A stretch of DNA of 64,000 nt from an uncultured Lentisphaeria bacterium (GTDB lineage: Bacteria; Verrucomicrobiota; Lentisphaeria; Victivallales; UBA1829): contig CASDPB010000004.1 of NCBI GenBank assembly GCA_949282305.1, positions 1 through 64,000 on the forward strand, written 5' to 3'. The notes beneath the pieces are model-generated. The model searched no databases and was not told the DNA's origin. It saw only the letters and a program-made list of their open reading frames with translations. The stretch's first letter is position 1. Every line of letters starts with the position of its first letter. Of the stretch, positions 15,058 to 23,162 are shown in pieces. The position numbers and the translations under genes are program-made.

Positions 15058-16746
15058 ATGTTTTCCCGAAAAAAAATACTGCTCGGAATGGCAGGACTCG
15101 CGGCCCTGTTTTTTCTGTTGACTTACCTCCTTCCGCTGGGAACGCGCCCGCTGATCCGTCCGGATGAATTCCGCTATGCCGAAATTCCGCGTGAAATGCT
15201 TGCCTCCGGCGACTGGATAACGCCGCGACTCAACGGAATCCGCTACTTTGAGAAACCCGGACTCGGATACCAGCTGACGGCATTGAGTTTTACGGTGTTT
15301 GGAGAAAACGCATTCGCTCTCCGGCTGCCTTCCGCCATTGCAGTTCTGCTGACCGCCGCGTTTCTTCATGAACTGGCACGCCGCAAAAGCCGGGATCCGG
15401 TTCTTCCGGGGCTTGCCGCGACAATCTATCTGACCTTCGGGATCGTATTCGGAGTCGGCACATTCGCCGTGCTGGACAGCCAGCTCACTGCCGCCCTGAC
15501 ATGGAGCATCGGCTGTTTTTACCTTGCCTGTGAAAGCAGACGGCGCGCCGCCGTTTTCGGTTGGCTCTTCTTCGCCGGTTTCTGGGCGGGCTGCGCATTT
15601 CTCATCAAGGGATTTCTCGCATTCGCCGTGCCCGCCGTGGTGCTGGTCCCTTACCTGATCTGGCAGAAGGAGTGGCGAAAACTGTTTCTTTATATGTGGA
15701 TTCCGCTCCTTGCCGCTGTCGCGGTTGCGCTGCCGTGGTCATGGCTGATTCATCAGGCGGAACCGGATTTCTGGCGTTATTTCTTCGTGGAGGAACACTG
15801 GCACCGTTTCACCGGTCACACCTATGATCGCAAACCGCAGCCGTTCTGGTATTTTATTCCGGTTCTGCTGGGAGGTGTTCTCCCCGCCGGTCTGCTCGCC
15901 ATTCCCGGGATTGCCGGATTCGGGCGCGACCGGTGGAAACAGCCCTGGTTCCGCTTTCTGCTATGCTGGGCGGCGATGCCGTTTCTGCTGTTCTCAATAT
16001 CCAGCTGCAAACTGGGGACGTATATTCTGCCATGTTTTCCGCCGCTTGCACTTCTGCTGGCTTTCTGTCTGCGCCGGGCAATGCTGACTCGTGGCTGTCA
16101 AAGCCGGAAGAGGCTGAATCTCGTGAACCGGGTTCTGGGATGCCTGCTGTCCGCCGCCGGAATCATCGGGGCAGTCGGACTTCCCGTCTGGCGGACGATT
16201 CCCCGTCTTCCGCAACCGTATCCGCACTTCACCGTCTGGCCGTATCTTGCCCTGTTCTGCTGTGCGGGATTCGGCATAACGCTGCTGCTGACTGAAAAAT
16301 GCCGCCGGGCACGGTATCCGGTCGCTGTCTTCCTTTTCGGTTTCGCTCCGGTTGTTTTCTGCGGTCTTCAGGCGTTCCCGTCCGCATTGTTCGGCGACAA
16401 GACAACTGAAAACGGCATCCGGGAATGCCTGAAACGGATTCCGGTTCAGCCGGATGACATCGTTCTTGTCGATCGCGGCAGCCTTGCCGCTGTCGCCTGG
16501 GTTCTGAAACGTTCCGATTTGATCCTCATCGGTAAACCCGGAGAACTGGAGTATGGACTTAAAAACTATCCTGAATATGCCTCGCGCCATTATCAGGAGT
16601 CGGAAGTGCCCGCTCTGATTGCACAGCACCGGCATCGAAAAGTGGTCTGTCTTGCTTTGCGAAATCTGAAACGTCATCCGATTCCTCCTGAATGGCCGGT
16701 GTCGGACATCATCACCAGCTGCGGAGTTACAGCCATACGGTTCTGA
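15058..16746 (+). CDS. ArnT-like GT39 glycosyltransferase (third of three)
   Basis: The 562-residue multi-pass protein is the closest of the three to ArnT. After the first membrane helix it reads LIRPDEFRYAEIPREMLASG, then PRLNGIRYFEKPGLGYQ and FGENAFALRLPSA, all hallmarks of 4-amino-4-deoxy-L-arabinose transferase and related enzymes. A soluble C-terminal part follows residue 430. ArnT adds aminoarabinose from undecaprenyl phosphate to lipid A, giving resistance to cationic peptides. No aminoarabinose synthesis genes (arnABCD) are in the window, so the sugar could differ. A terminator-like hairpin lies just after the stop. Confidence 0.85.
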   Translation: MFSRKKILLGMAGLAALFFLLTYLLPLGTRPLIRPDEFRYAEIPREMLASGDWITPRLNGIRYFEKPGLGYQLTALSFTVFGENAFALRLPSAIAVLLTAAFLHELARRKSRDPVLPGLAATIYLTFGIVFGVGTFAVLDSQLTAALTWSIGCFYLACESRRRAAVFGWLFFAGFWAGCAFLIKGFLAFAVPAVVLVPYLIWQKEWRKLFLYMWIPLLAAVAVALPWSWLIHQAEPDFWRYFFVEEHWHRFTGHTYDRKPQPFWYFIPVLLGGVLPAGLLAIPGIAGFGRDRWKQPWFRFLLCWAAMPFLLFSISSCKLGTYILPCFPPLALLLAFCLRRAMLTRGCQSRKRLNLVNRVLGCLLSAAGIIGAVGLPVWRTIPRLPQPYPHFTVWPYLALFCCAGFGITLLLTEKCRRARYPVAVFLFGFAPVVFCGLQAFPSALFGDKTTENGIRECLKRIPVQPDDIVLVDRGSLAAVAWVLKRSDLILIGKPGELEYGLKNYPEYASRHYQESEVPALIAQHRHRKVVCLALRNLKRHPIPPEWPVSDIITSCGVTAIRF

Positions 16747-16756
16747 GGTTGTGTAT

Positions 16757-16780
16757 AAGGGACAGGCTCATCCGTCCCTT
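16757..16780 (+). terminator. terminator-like hairpin after the third GT39 gene
   Basis: AAGGGAC (16757-16763) pairs with GTCCCTT (16774-16780) around a 10-base loop, followed by a short T run (TTT to 16781). It begins 10 bases after the stop codon. The remaining bases to 16960 hold no gene. Confidence 0.55.
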
Positions 16781-16960
16781 TGCACCGAATGGAATACCTG
16801 CCGCGGGAAAAAGACTCCTGCACTGCCGCATCACGGTGATCGGCATTGCTGAAATCCATGCAGGACATGGAATCAGGAGATTCTGCACAGCAATATTGCA
16901 TTTATCGCAGATGTGGACTGGCAGAAGAAGCAACGTTACTGCAAAATCGGCAGTTTGAGC

Positions 16961-17344
16961 TCAATAATGATAGTTTTCATAGTAAGAAACTGTATCTCCG
17001 GCAACAACAAAATCTCCTTCCTTCTGCAAAGTGTCAGGATCTTCTACAGATTCATCATCCAAAGTTAATAAATACCCCGTATTTTTAGTTTTTATAATGC
17101 GCAATCCAGTAGAGATGATCTGCTGATTCCCATGATTTTCAAGAAAACGAACGACATTGACGCCATTGATTAATATCGTTAAGAGCAGCCATTGCTCCTG
17201 ACTGTCTCGGCATTCAAACGTCAAAGCCACGAAGTTGTCTGCCATACTGTAATGAATGTTTTTGACCAGCCCGTCATAGAAGAGGTAACGTTTGTGAAAC
17301 GCTTCCAAGTCTTTGGCAGTTTCAATCTTTACAAAAGTCTTCAT
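16961..17344 (-). CDS. hypothetical protein, AT-rich
   Basis: The 127-residue protein begins MKTFVKIETAKDLEAFHKRY and has alternating short strands (NFVALTFEC, LLLTILINGV) ending in a Tyr-rich tail. No family is recognised. The gene and its upstream neighbour (17439-18146, same strand) have lower GC than the flanking genes, which suggests transfer as a pair. Small alpha/beta proteins of this size near another unknown gene sometimes are immunity proteins, but nothing in the sequence proves it. Confidence 0.6.
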   Translation of the reverse strand: MKTFVKIETAKDLEAFHKRYLFYDGLVKNIHYSMADNFVALTFECRDSQEQWLLLTILINGVNVVRFLENHGNQQIISTGLRIIKTKNTGYLLTLDDESVEDPDTLQKEGDFVVAGDTVSYYENYHY

Positions 17345-17438
17345 GTCATATCCTTAACGGTTTTCAAATATCAGAAGGATCTGCCTGTTAAATGAGGAAA
17401 ACTCTTTATCTGGCATAATCCGGCGAGGCGAAAAATTT

Positions 17439-18146
17439 TCAGGAAACAAATAACCCTGACCTGCTAATTTGATCAGTTAGATGCGACTTTGCGATTCCAA
17501 GAAGAGATAATTCCGGCCAGTCCGTTATGCAATAATTGCTTGAAAATATCATGGCATCCTGTTCCAGCAATGCTGTTCTGAAGTCATGCGGTCCCCATTG
17601 AATTGTCTCCCAACTGTAATCATCAGAAAAGATAAGCTCTGATGTCAGGAATGAGATTTTTTTCTTTAGCAGAGGCAGTTTTTTACGTGGACATGCAAAT
17701 ATCTTTATTACAGCATTCAAAGGATAAAGTTTATCCAACCATTCGTTTTCTAAAGGTAATAATGAGCCATAGCCATAATTATAAGTCTGGGGATCGCCAA
17801 CCAAAACCTCATCAGCGGTGACAGAGTGATCCGGCTGTATTCCGTGTTCTATCAGAAAGTGAAATATTTTATCTTTCCTCATATGATAATCATCTATTTT
17901 CTTGCTGGGAGAATGAGAATAAAATTTACGGTAAATGAAAAATTGGAAAATATAATCCTGAGATTCCAGGGCTTGAAAACTGCGCTGTGCAATCTCAAAA
18001 AATAGTTGAAAGTAAAAAGAACGGTCTTTTGAAGTATCATTCCGCGTATTCCATTCGCAAATAGAACAATCCGTTTTTAACATATCATCGGAAAATCTCC
18101 TTTGAATCTGAAAATCTATATTGCGATGCAACTTGTCAATCATCAT
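17439..18146 (-). CDS. hypothetical protein, AT-rich
   Basis: The 235-residue protein is rich in aromatic residues (FYFQLFFEIAQRSF, YIFQFFIYRKFY) and carries a Cys pair near the N-terminus (DCSICEW). No signal peptide, membrane helix or known catalytic motif is seen. The GC content is clearly below that of neighbours. It lies 94 bases upstream of the 127-residue unknown gene on the same strand and may form a transcription unit with it. The protein family could not be identified. Confidence 0.6.
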   Translation of the reverse strand: MMIDKLHRNIDFQIQRRFSDDMLKTDCSICEWNTRNDTSKDRSFYFQLFFEIAQRSFQALESQDYIFQFFIYRKFYSHSPSKKIDDYHMRKDKIFHFLIEHGIQPDHSVTADEVLVGDPQTYNYGYGSLLPLENEWLDKLYPLNAVIKIFACPRKKLPLLKKKISFLTSELIFSDDYSWETIQWGPHDFRTALLEQDAMIFSSNYCITDWPELSLLGIAKSHLTDQISRSGLFVS

Positions 18147-18239
18147 AATGTTTATCTCCTATATTAGCCTGGACTGTCTGCCTTGCCTGGGCGACCGCAA
18201 TTTTCTGCGCCGGGCATCATGAGCCGCGGCTTTCCGTAA

Positions 18240-18884
18240 TTACTTCGGGGAATCGGAAGCAGGAAATGTTCTGACATGTCGGGCCGCCGGGAGCTGGATT
18301 CTGAAATGGATTGCCAGCAGACGGATGCCCGTCACTGCGCCGGCTGTGAGCAGGAACATCGGGAAGAAGGACAGTTTCAGCGGCAGAAGCAGGCAGAACA
18401 GAATGCCGCCGATCAGGGAGGCGGTCGCGTAAAAGTCGCTCTTCAGAACTGCCGGAACCGTGCCGGCGAGAACATCACGGATCATTCCGCCGCCGATTGC
18501 AGTAAATACGCCGCACAGGATGATGCCGGTAAAACTGAGGTCGCAGGCAAGTCCCTTCTGCGCTCCCAGCGCCGTGAATATCCCCAGCCCGACGGCGTCT
18601 CCGAACTGGATGATGTTGCGGAAGCGCATCCAGTATTTTGCCGTATAAAAGACCGCAATCCCCGTTATGATGCAGATCAGAATATACAGTTCGTTCCGGA
18701 GTGCCGCAACGGGAACGGCGCCGCTGATGCAGTCCCGCACCACGCCACCGCCGACTCCGACGCAGCAGGCGAGAACCGTGACGCCGAAGATGTCGAGTTT
18801 ATGGCGGACTCCCTTGACTGCTCCGGTGACGGCGAATACCGCGGTCCCGAAAAGATCAAAAATGAAAATGAGCAGCGATTCCAT
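18240..18884 (-). CDS. TRIC/UPF0126 family cation channel-like membrane protein
   Basis: The 214-residue protein has seven hydrophobic segments in two UPF0126 repeats. Each repeat carries the glycine-rich motif followed by Arg-Asp: GGGVVRDCISGAVP and GGGMIRDVLAGTVP. Bacterial members (YicG-like) form trimeric K+-permeable channels. The length matches the family. It starts directly after the serine hydrolase stop codon on the same strand, so the two genes form an operon with no spacer. Confidence 0.9.
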   Translation of the reverse strand: MESLLIFIFDLFGTAVFAVTGAVKGVRHKLDIFGVTVLACCVGVGGGVVRDCISGAVPVAALRNELYILICIITGIAVFYTAKYWMRFRNIIQFGDAVGLGIFTALGAQKGLACDLSFTGIILCGVFTAIGGGMIRDVLAGTVPAVLKSDFYATASLIGGILFCLLLPLKLSFFPMFLLTAGAVTGIRLLAIHFRIQLPAARHVRTFPASDSPK

Positions 18885-19919
18885 TTATGCCTGCTCGAAC
18901 AGCTGTCTGATGATTTCAAAACGATCCGCTTTTGCCCTGCCGTAATCTCCGCAGCGGGTGGTCAGGACGATTGCGAACATCTCTTTTGCGAAGTTCATGA
19001 ACACGGTCTGCCCGCTCCAGCCGGAGTGGAGCAGGGAGGTTCCGAATTCGGAATCGCTCATGAGACTGTCGTAAATGATCCATCCGAACCGCCGGTAGCC
19101 GTCGGTTTTCTTCGCCCGGTCCGGCTTGATCTCCAGAAATGTGTTTTCCGTGAAAAGCCGTCCGTCTTCATAAACGCCGTGCCGGAGATAACAGCGCATC
19201 AGTTTTGCGAGGTCTTTTGCCGTGGAGAAGAGCCCCGCATTGCCGGTGCATCCTCCGTCGCGGTAAATGCGGAACGCCACAAAATCGGAGATCTGCCCCG
19301 GCTTCTCCGTCCCCGGTGTCTGTGCAATGCGTTCCGGCGGAAGAGCAGGAGGTTTTCCGAGAGCCGTATCGTGCATTCCGAGAGGCCGGAAAATCTCATC
19401 CCGGCAGAAGTCGGAAAATGTTTTTCCGGTGATCCGTTCGACGATCATGGCGAGCAGGATGTAGTTCCAGCAGGCGTATTTTGCATCCAGGGTCGGAGGA
19501 AACGGCGGCGGCATTGTCAGCATGTTCCTGAGCATTTGGGAGCCTGATTCATTGAAGTAGCGCCGCTGAGGTTCCCCCGGAACGTCCCCGAATCCGGATG
19601 TGTGGTTGGCAAGATCGCGGACCCGGACCGGAACAGCGAGTTTCGGCAGGTAATCGGTCAGATAATCGGTGAAAGGCGCATCGAAATCAATCAGTCCGCG
19701 CGAATGGCAGATCAGCAGTGCGGTAATCGTTGCCGTTGCTTTGGTTACACTTGCAATGTCGATGACCGTATCGGCATTCATGGGATAAGTCAACGTATTT
19801 TCCGCAAATCCGAACCCCTTGTCGCAAAAATCATGATCCAGGTATCCGGCAAGCACGGCGGCGCCGTGAATCACTCCGTCCCGGATACCGTCCTGTATGA
19901 TTGTTTCGTATGGTTTCAT
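18885..19919 (-). CDS. serine hydrolase of the beta-lactamase class C / PBP4* family
   Basis: The 344-residue protein has the S-x-x-K active-site motif SVTK (Ser57, Lys60). The second motif region is KYACWNYILL, corresponding to Y-S-D/N in relatives, and the third is HSGWSGQ (H-x-G). No signal peptide is visible, so it should be cytoplasmic. Members include esterases, D-aminopeptidases and peptidoglycan-peptide hydrolases; the substrate cannot be assigned. It is the first gene of a two-gene unit with the TRIC channel gene. Confidence 0.88.
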   Translation of the reverse strand: MKPYETIIQDGIRDGVIHGAAVLAGYLDHDFCDKGFGFAENTLTYPMNADTVIDIASVTKATATITALLICHSRGLIDFDAPFTDYLTDYLPKLAVPVRVRDLANHTSGFGDVPGEPQRRYFNESGSQMLRNMLTMPPPFPPTLDAKYACWNYILLAMIVERITGKTFSDFCRDEIFRPLGMHDTALGKPPALPPERIAQTPGTEKPGQISDFVAFRIYRDGGCTGNAGLFSTAKDLAKLMRCYLRHGVYEDGRLFTENTFLEIKPDRAKKTDGYRRFGWIIYDSLMSDSEFGTSLLHSGWSGQTVFMNFAKEMFAIVLTTRCGDYGRAKADRFEIIRQLFEQA

Positions 19920-20080
19920 CTGAAAATCTCCTGCTCCAGTTTATCAACAGTGTATTACAATACCCGTATCCTTCTGTTTTTCAATCCCGGAGACGGAAAA
20001 ATGGAGTGGTCTGTGAGGAGTGTGAGAGGGGATTATATTTTCGGGACGAAAAATTTTCCGGTTTTTCTTTGCTTCAGGTA

Positions 20081-20108
20081 TTGACAAATCAGGGAAAATG
20101 TTTATAAT
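20081..20108 (+). promoter_or_regulatory. consensus sigma-70 promoter of the first LacI gene
   Basis: TTGACA (20081-20086) and TATAAT (20103-20108) are both perfect and separated by 16 bases. The predicted start is near 20115, inside or next to the operator-like palindrome. Confidence 0.85.
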
Positions 20109-20116
20109 TAATATCA

Positions 20117-20134
20117 TGAACCGTTTCACGTGAA
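20117..20134 (+). promoter_or_regulatory. LacI-type operator at the start of the first locus
   Basis: TGAACCGTTTCA (20117-20128) is a central-CG palindrome with one mismatched pair, typical of LacI-family operators. The perfect palindrome TTCACGTGAA (20125-20134) overlaps it. The position just downstream of a consensus -10 implies repression of the regulator gene itself and perhaps the genes after it; this is inference. Confidence 0.6.
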
Positions 20135-20152
20135 CAAAACAGGCGAAAAAAT

Positions 20153-21163
20153 ATGAAAACGACAATTGAAGACATTGCGCGGGCAAGCGGAGTATCCAAG
20201 GCTACCGTTTCCTATGTGCTGAACAACAAACGTTCCTCGCTCGGACTTTCCGCGCAGACCGTTGCAAGAGTTCTGAGTGTCAGCAAAGAATTGAAGTATC
20301 GTCCCGACCTTGTCGCCATTGCACTTTCCGAACAGAAAAATATTCCGCTTTCTCTCTTGATTCTGAGTCCGTGGCTGCATACCCAGTTTTCCGATTTCAT
20401 GGCGCAGGTAAGCCACGTTCTGGAAGAGACGACGCTTGAAATGCGCCTGAAACCGACATACGAACTTTATCATGCCAGCAGTCTGCGGAAGGCTCTGCGT
20501 CCGGCGCGCTGTGTGAAATTCGACGCCGTGATCGTGATCGGCACCTCGGATGAGGATGACGCATTTCTCAGAAAAAACAGAGAAAAATTCAGGAATATTG
20601 TCCTGCTGAACCGTGAAGTGGAGGGATATCCGTGCTCAAACGGCAACGATTATGAGGCGTCCGCGGAGCTGGCACGACGGATTGCCGCCGCAAAATATTA
20701 TGAACGGTATGTGATTCTCCACGCGGAAAACATCAGTGCCTGCGAACAGAAGCGGATTGACGGTTTCCGTGATGCACTGAAAAAAGCCGGAGAGACGGAC
20801 ATCCGGATTCATGAAAGCGTTGCGGCGGATTCTGTCGATAAGCTGTGCGGGAGTCTTCTGGAACAGCATTTCCGTGAAAAGACTCTTTATTTCATCCCGC
20901 AGTATTATCCGGCGGCGCGGTTTCTCAAATATCTTCAGCAGAAGGGCATTTCCGTGCCGCGGGATGCCGGAGTCGCCGCTTATGACAGCCATTCGCTGCT
21001 GACCGATTTCCTGTCGCCGGCTCTGACGACTGCTGATCCGCGGATTGCCGAGATGACGCGGCGGGCGCTTCTGCTTGCGCGCGGCATCAAGGACGGGGAA
21101 AAGGTTTCCGGGAAAGTGACGGAATCGGTTTTCGTTCCGGGGGAATCAGCGCTCCATGCGTAA
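20153..21163 (+). CDS. LacI-family transcriptional regulator (first locus)
   Basis: The 336-residue protein has the LacI helix-turn-helix and hinge at 3-60 (TIEDIARASGVSKATVSYVL, then KELKYRPDLVAIAL). A periplasmic-binding-protein-like sensor domain follows, ending with DHSLLTDFLSPALTT-type sequence (here DSHSLLTDFLSPALTT). Its gene opens a plus-strand series with a TIM-barrel isomerase, pseudopilin, exported hydrolase and Gfo/Idh oxidoreductase. The operator-like site at its own promoter suggests autoregulation. The ligand is probably a sugar released by the neighbouring hydrolase. Confidence 0.92.
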   Translation: MKTTIEDIARASGVSKATVSYVLNNKRSSLGLSAQTVARVLSVSKELKYRPDLVAIALSEQKNIPLSLLILSPWLHTQFSDFMAQVSHVLEETTLEMRLKPTYELYHASSLRKALRPARCVKFDAVIVIGTSDEDDAFLRKNREKFRNIVLLNREVEGYPCSNGNDYEASAELARRIAAAKYYERYVILHAENISACEQKRIDGFRDALKKAGETDIRIHESVAADSVDKLCGSLLEQHFREKTLYFIPQYYPAARFLKYLQQKGISVPRDAGVAAYDSHSLLTDFLSPALTTADPRIAEMTRRALLLARGIKDGEKVSGKVTESVFVPGESALHA

Positions 21164-21224
21164 AAATTCATCCATGCGCGGATGAAGGAATACAGACTAT
21201 AAATAAACAAGGAGTCCGTTCCAA

Positions 21225-22076
21225 ATGAACGACAGAATCAAGTTTTCCGGTCACTCCATGGGAGCGCCGAAATGTGACATCTTTGAAGTGATTGAACTTT
21301 TCAAGAGCATCGGCTACGACGGCATCGAAGTCCGTGTTGCGGCGGACGGTCAGATCGACAGCGAAAAGCTCACGGATGAGGAGGCGCGCAGGATTGACGC
21401 CGCGGCCCGGGCAAAGGGAATGGAGTTTTCCTGCCTGACCTCGTATTATCAGAATTTTGTGAAGATGGAGGAACGGGAGGACGTAATCAGGAACCTGAAG
21501 CGCGTAATTGAGATTGCCGCTCTCCTGCATTGTCCTCTGGTGCGTGTCTACGGCGGTGTGGAACCGTTCAGCCAGCCGGGGGTCTGGTTCAATGACGCAT
21601 GGAGCCGGACCGTCGACGGGATCCGCAGAACGGCGGAATACGCGGCGAAATTCGGCGTCCGCATCTGCATTGAAACCCATATCGGTTCTCTGACGATGAG
21701 CGTCCGCGATACCGTCCGCCTGATTGAAGACGTCAATATGGCGAATGTCGGGATGCTGCTCGACTATGCATGGGTTGAACTTGCCGGCGTGGAGACCGGC
21801 GCGGAGGCAATCCGGAAAGCCGCCCGCCATATCTTCCATGTCCATATCAAGGACTGGACGCTGGAATCCCGGATTCCGCTGAAGAAGAAGTCCTGCCTGA
21901 TGGGAGAGGGGACGGTCCGCTGGCAGGAGGCGCTGGAGGAGCTGAAGAAAGTCGGCTATACCGGATATGTCAGCGACGAATATGAAAAATACTGGTATCC
22001 TGCGGAGCTTCCCGAACCGGAGATCGGAATGAAGCACAATCTGGAGTATGCAAAGAAATTCCTGATGGAAAAGTGA
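21225..22076 (+). CDS. sugar phosphate isomerase/epimerase (xylose-isomerase-like TIM barrel)
   Basis: The 283-residue protein fits the AP_endonuc_2 TIM-barrel family. It has GYDGIEVRV in strand 2 and LVRVYGG in the middle. Metal-ligand regions are CIETHIG, MLLDYAWVELAG, HVHIKDW and a late Glu in VSDEYEKYW. Such enzymes isomerise or epimerise sugars and inositols, often working beside a Gfo/Idh/MocA dehydrogenase, as found 4.3 kb downstream here. It follows the LacI gene by 61 bases with AAGGAG before ATG 21225. Confidence 0.9.
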   Translation: MNDRIKFSGHSMGAPKCDIFEVIELFKSIGYDGIEVRVAADGQIDSEKLTDEEARRIDAAARAKGMEFSCLTSYYQNFVKMEEREDVIRNLKRVIEIAALLHCPLVRVYGGVEPFSQPGVWFNDAWSRTVDGIRRTAEYAAKFGVRICIETHIGSLTMSVRDTVRLIEDVNMANVGMLLDYAWVELAGVETGAEAIRKAARHIFHVHIKDWTLESRIPLKKKSCLMGEGTVRWQEALEELKKVGYTGYVSDEYEKYWYPAELPEPEIGMKHNLEYAKKFLMEK

Positions 22077-22139
22077 TAAATCGCGCTTTGGCGGAAGGGA
22101 AAAGCCGCCTGGGCGCCTCAAGCGAGAAGGGTGAATCTT

Positions 22140-23120
22140 ATGTGTGACAGCCGCGGAGAAAATATGGAACCGGACGGGAACAGGACAAGGCGTGACGGTC
22201 TCCGTTCTTCCTTGTCTCTTATGAAGAGATATTGCAGGAGAGGCGTTCTGTTCCCGCAACAAGGCCGGGCAGAACGTTGCCAGTTCCCTGATCCTGCTTC
22301 TTCTTTCTTCATTCGATTGTTGAATTGTTCCAATTGTTTTCCCGTTCCTTCTTACTTCAGAGTTCCTTGTTCTTCTGCTCTTACTTTCAGGGTGAAAACA
22401 AGAGTTTTCACCCTGATCGAGCTCCTCGTCGTAATAGCGATCATCGCGATCCTCGCGGCGATGCTGATGCCCGCATTGGGAAAAGCGCGGGAGAGCGCGA
22501 GAAGGACACAGTGCGCCAGCCAGTATAAACAGATCGGGACGGCATTGGGCATGTATATGGCAGATTATGCGGATTATCTGCCGGGACCGAATTACAGCCG
22601 TCCCTATCCGCCATTGGGAAAAGCGGATTCCAACAATTTCGTCTATGCGCTGGATACGCTTTATATCAAAAATTACAAGGCAAATACAAACCCGACGAGT
22701 TATGCTGGAATTGTTGCCGCTGCACCGCTCTGGCATTGCCCGGGCAACGGGATGAAGGTGTTGGAAAATACTGCCAGCCCGCCTGGAAGCACCAGCAACG
22801 TCAGGATTGGAGTGCTGCATATTCTGCAGTCTTCTGTTGACAACGGCGCCTACAATCATCTTTTCGGTGTGGTGGGATGCACTGAAAAGGGATGCTGCGG
22901 CGGGGTGGGAGGGAAGAGATTCGGAGTAATGAAATTCCCCGTATCACATTCAAGAATACCGCTTTATGCCGAATTGAACGGAAAGACTGTTGGAGGCAGC
23001 ACGCTTGCCGCACCGCATAACGGCGCATTCAACGTGATCTATGGAGACCTGCACGTCGCTTCACGGACAGACCGGGAGCTGGCACGGGCAGATCTGAAGG
23101 GCTGGTGCCTGGAAAGATAG
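22140..23120 (+). CDS. exported pseudopilin-like protein with a long leader (first locus)
   Basis: The protein is 326 residues from ATG 22140, which has AGAAGGG 8-10 bases upstream; a GTG at 22131 is the alternative. After about 85 residues of odd leader sequence it reads the prepilin class III signal [19 protein letters not shown], then a DUF1559-like body ending in [10 protein letters not shown]. Hundreds of such proteins are known from Lentisphaerota and Planctomycetes. A real start at GTG 22391 (VKTRVFTL) would give a normal short prepilin leader, and a 13-bp hairpin covers exactly that spot. Function is unknown; these may be surface pseudopili for polysaccharide handling. Confidence 0.8.
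   Translation: MCDSRGENMEPDGNRTRRDGLRSSLSLMKRYCRRGVLFPQQGRAERCQFPDPASSFFIRLLNCSNCFPVPSYFRVPCSSALTFRVKTRVFTLIELLVVIAIIAILAAMLMPALGKARESARRTQCASQYKQIGTALGMYMADYADYLPGPNYSRPYPPLGKADSNNFVYALDTLYIKNYKANTNPTSYAGIVAAAPLWHCPGNGMKVLENTASPPGSTSNVRIGVLHILQSSVDNGAYNHLFGVVGCTEKGCCGGVGGKRFGVMKFPVSHSRIPLYAELNGKTVGGSTLAAPHNGAFNVIYGDLHVASRTDRELARADLKGWCLER
22387..22416 (+). repeat. perfect 13-bp inverted repeat over the prepilin cleavage region
   Basis: TCAGGGTGAAAAC (22387-22399) and GTTTTCACCCTGA (22404-22416) are exact complements around the loop AAGA. In the mRNA this hairpin would cover a possible GTG start (22391) and the first codons of FTLIEL. Confidence 0.85.
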
Positions 23121-23162
23121 AAAATTTTCACCCGAAACAATAACAGATAAGGAGTATTGAAA

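Noticed and set aside
16746-16764. TTGTGTATAAGGGACAG resembles the outer/mosaic end of IS50/Tn5-like elements
   Set aside because: It overlaps a terminator hairpin directly after a gene, no transposase or partner end is near, and two positions differ. Chance similarity is more likely.
18276-19547. 423-codon plus-strand frame across the TRIC and serine hydrolase genes
   Set aside because: It spans two supported minus-strand genes and has no recognisable domain or start signal.
21168-22859. 563-codon antisense frame over the TIM-barrel and pseudopilin genes
   Set aside because: Codon bias of the sense genes leaves this frame free of stops; the protein has no family signature.
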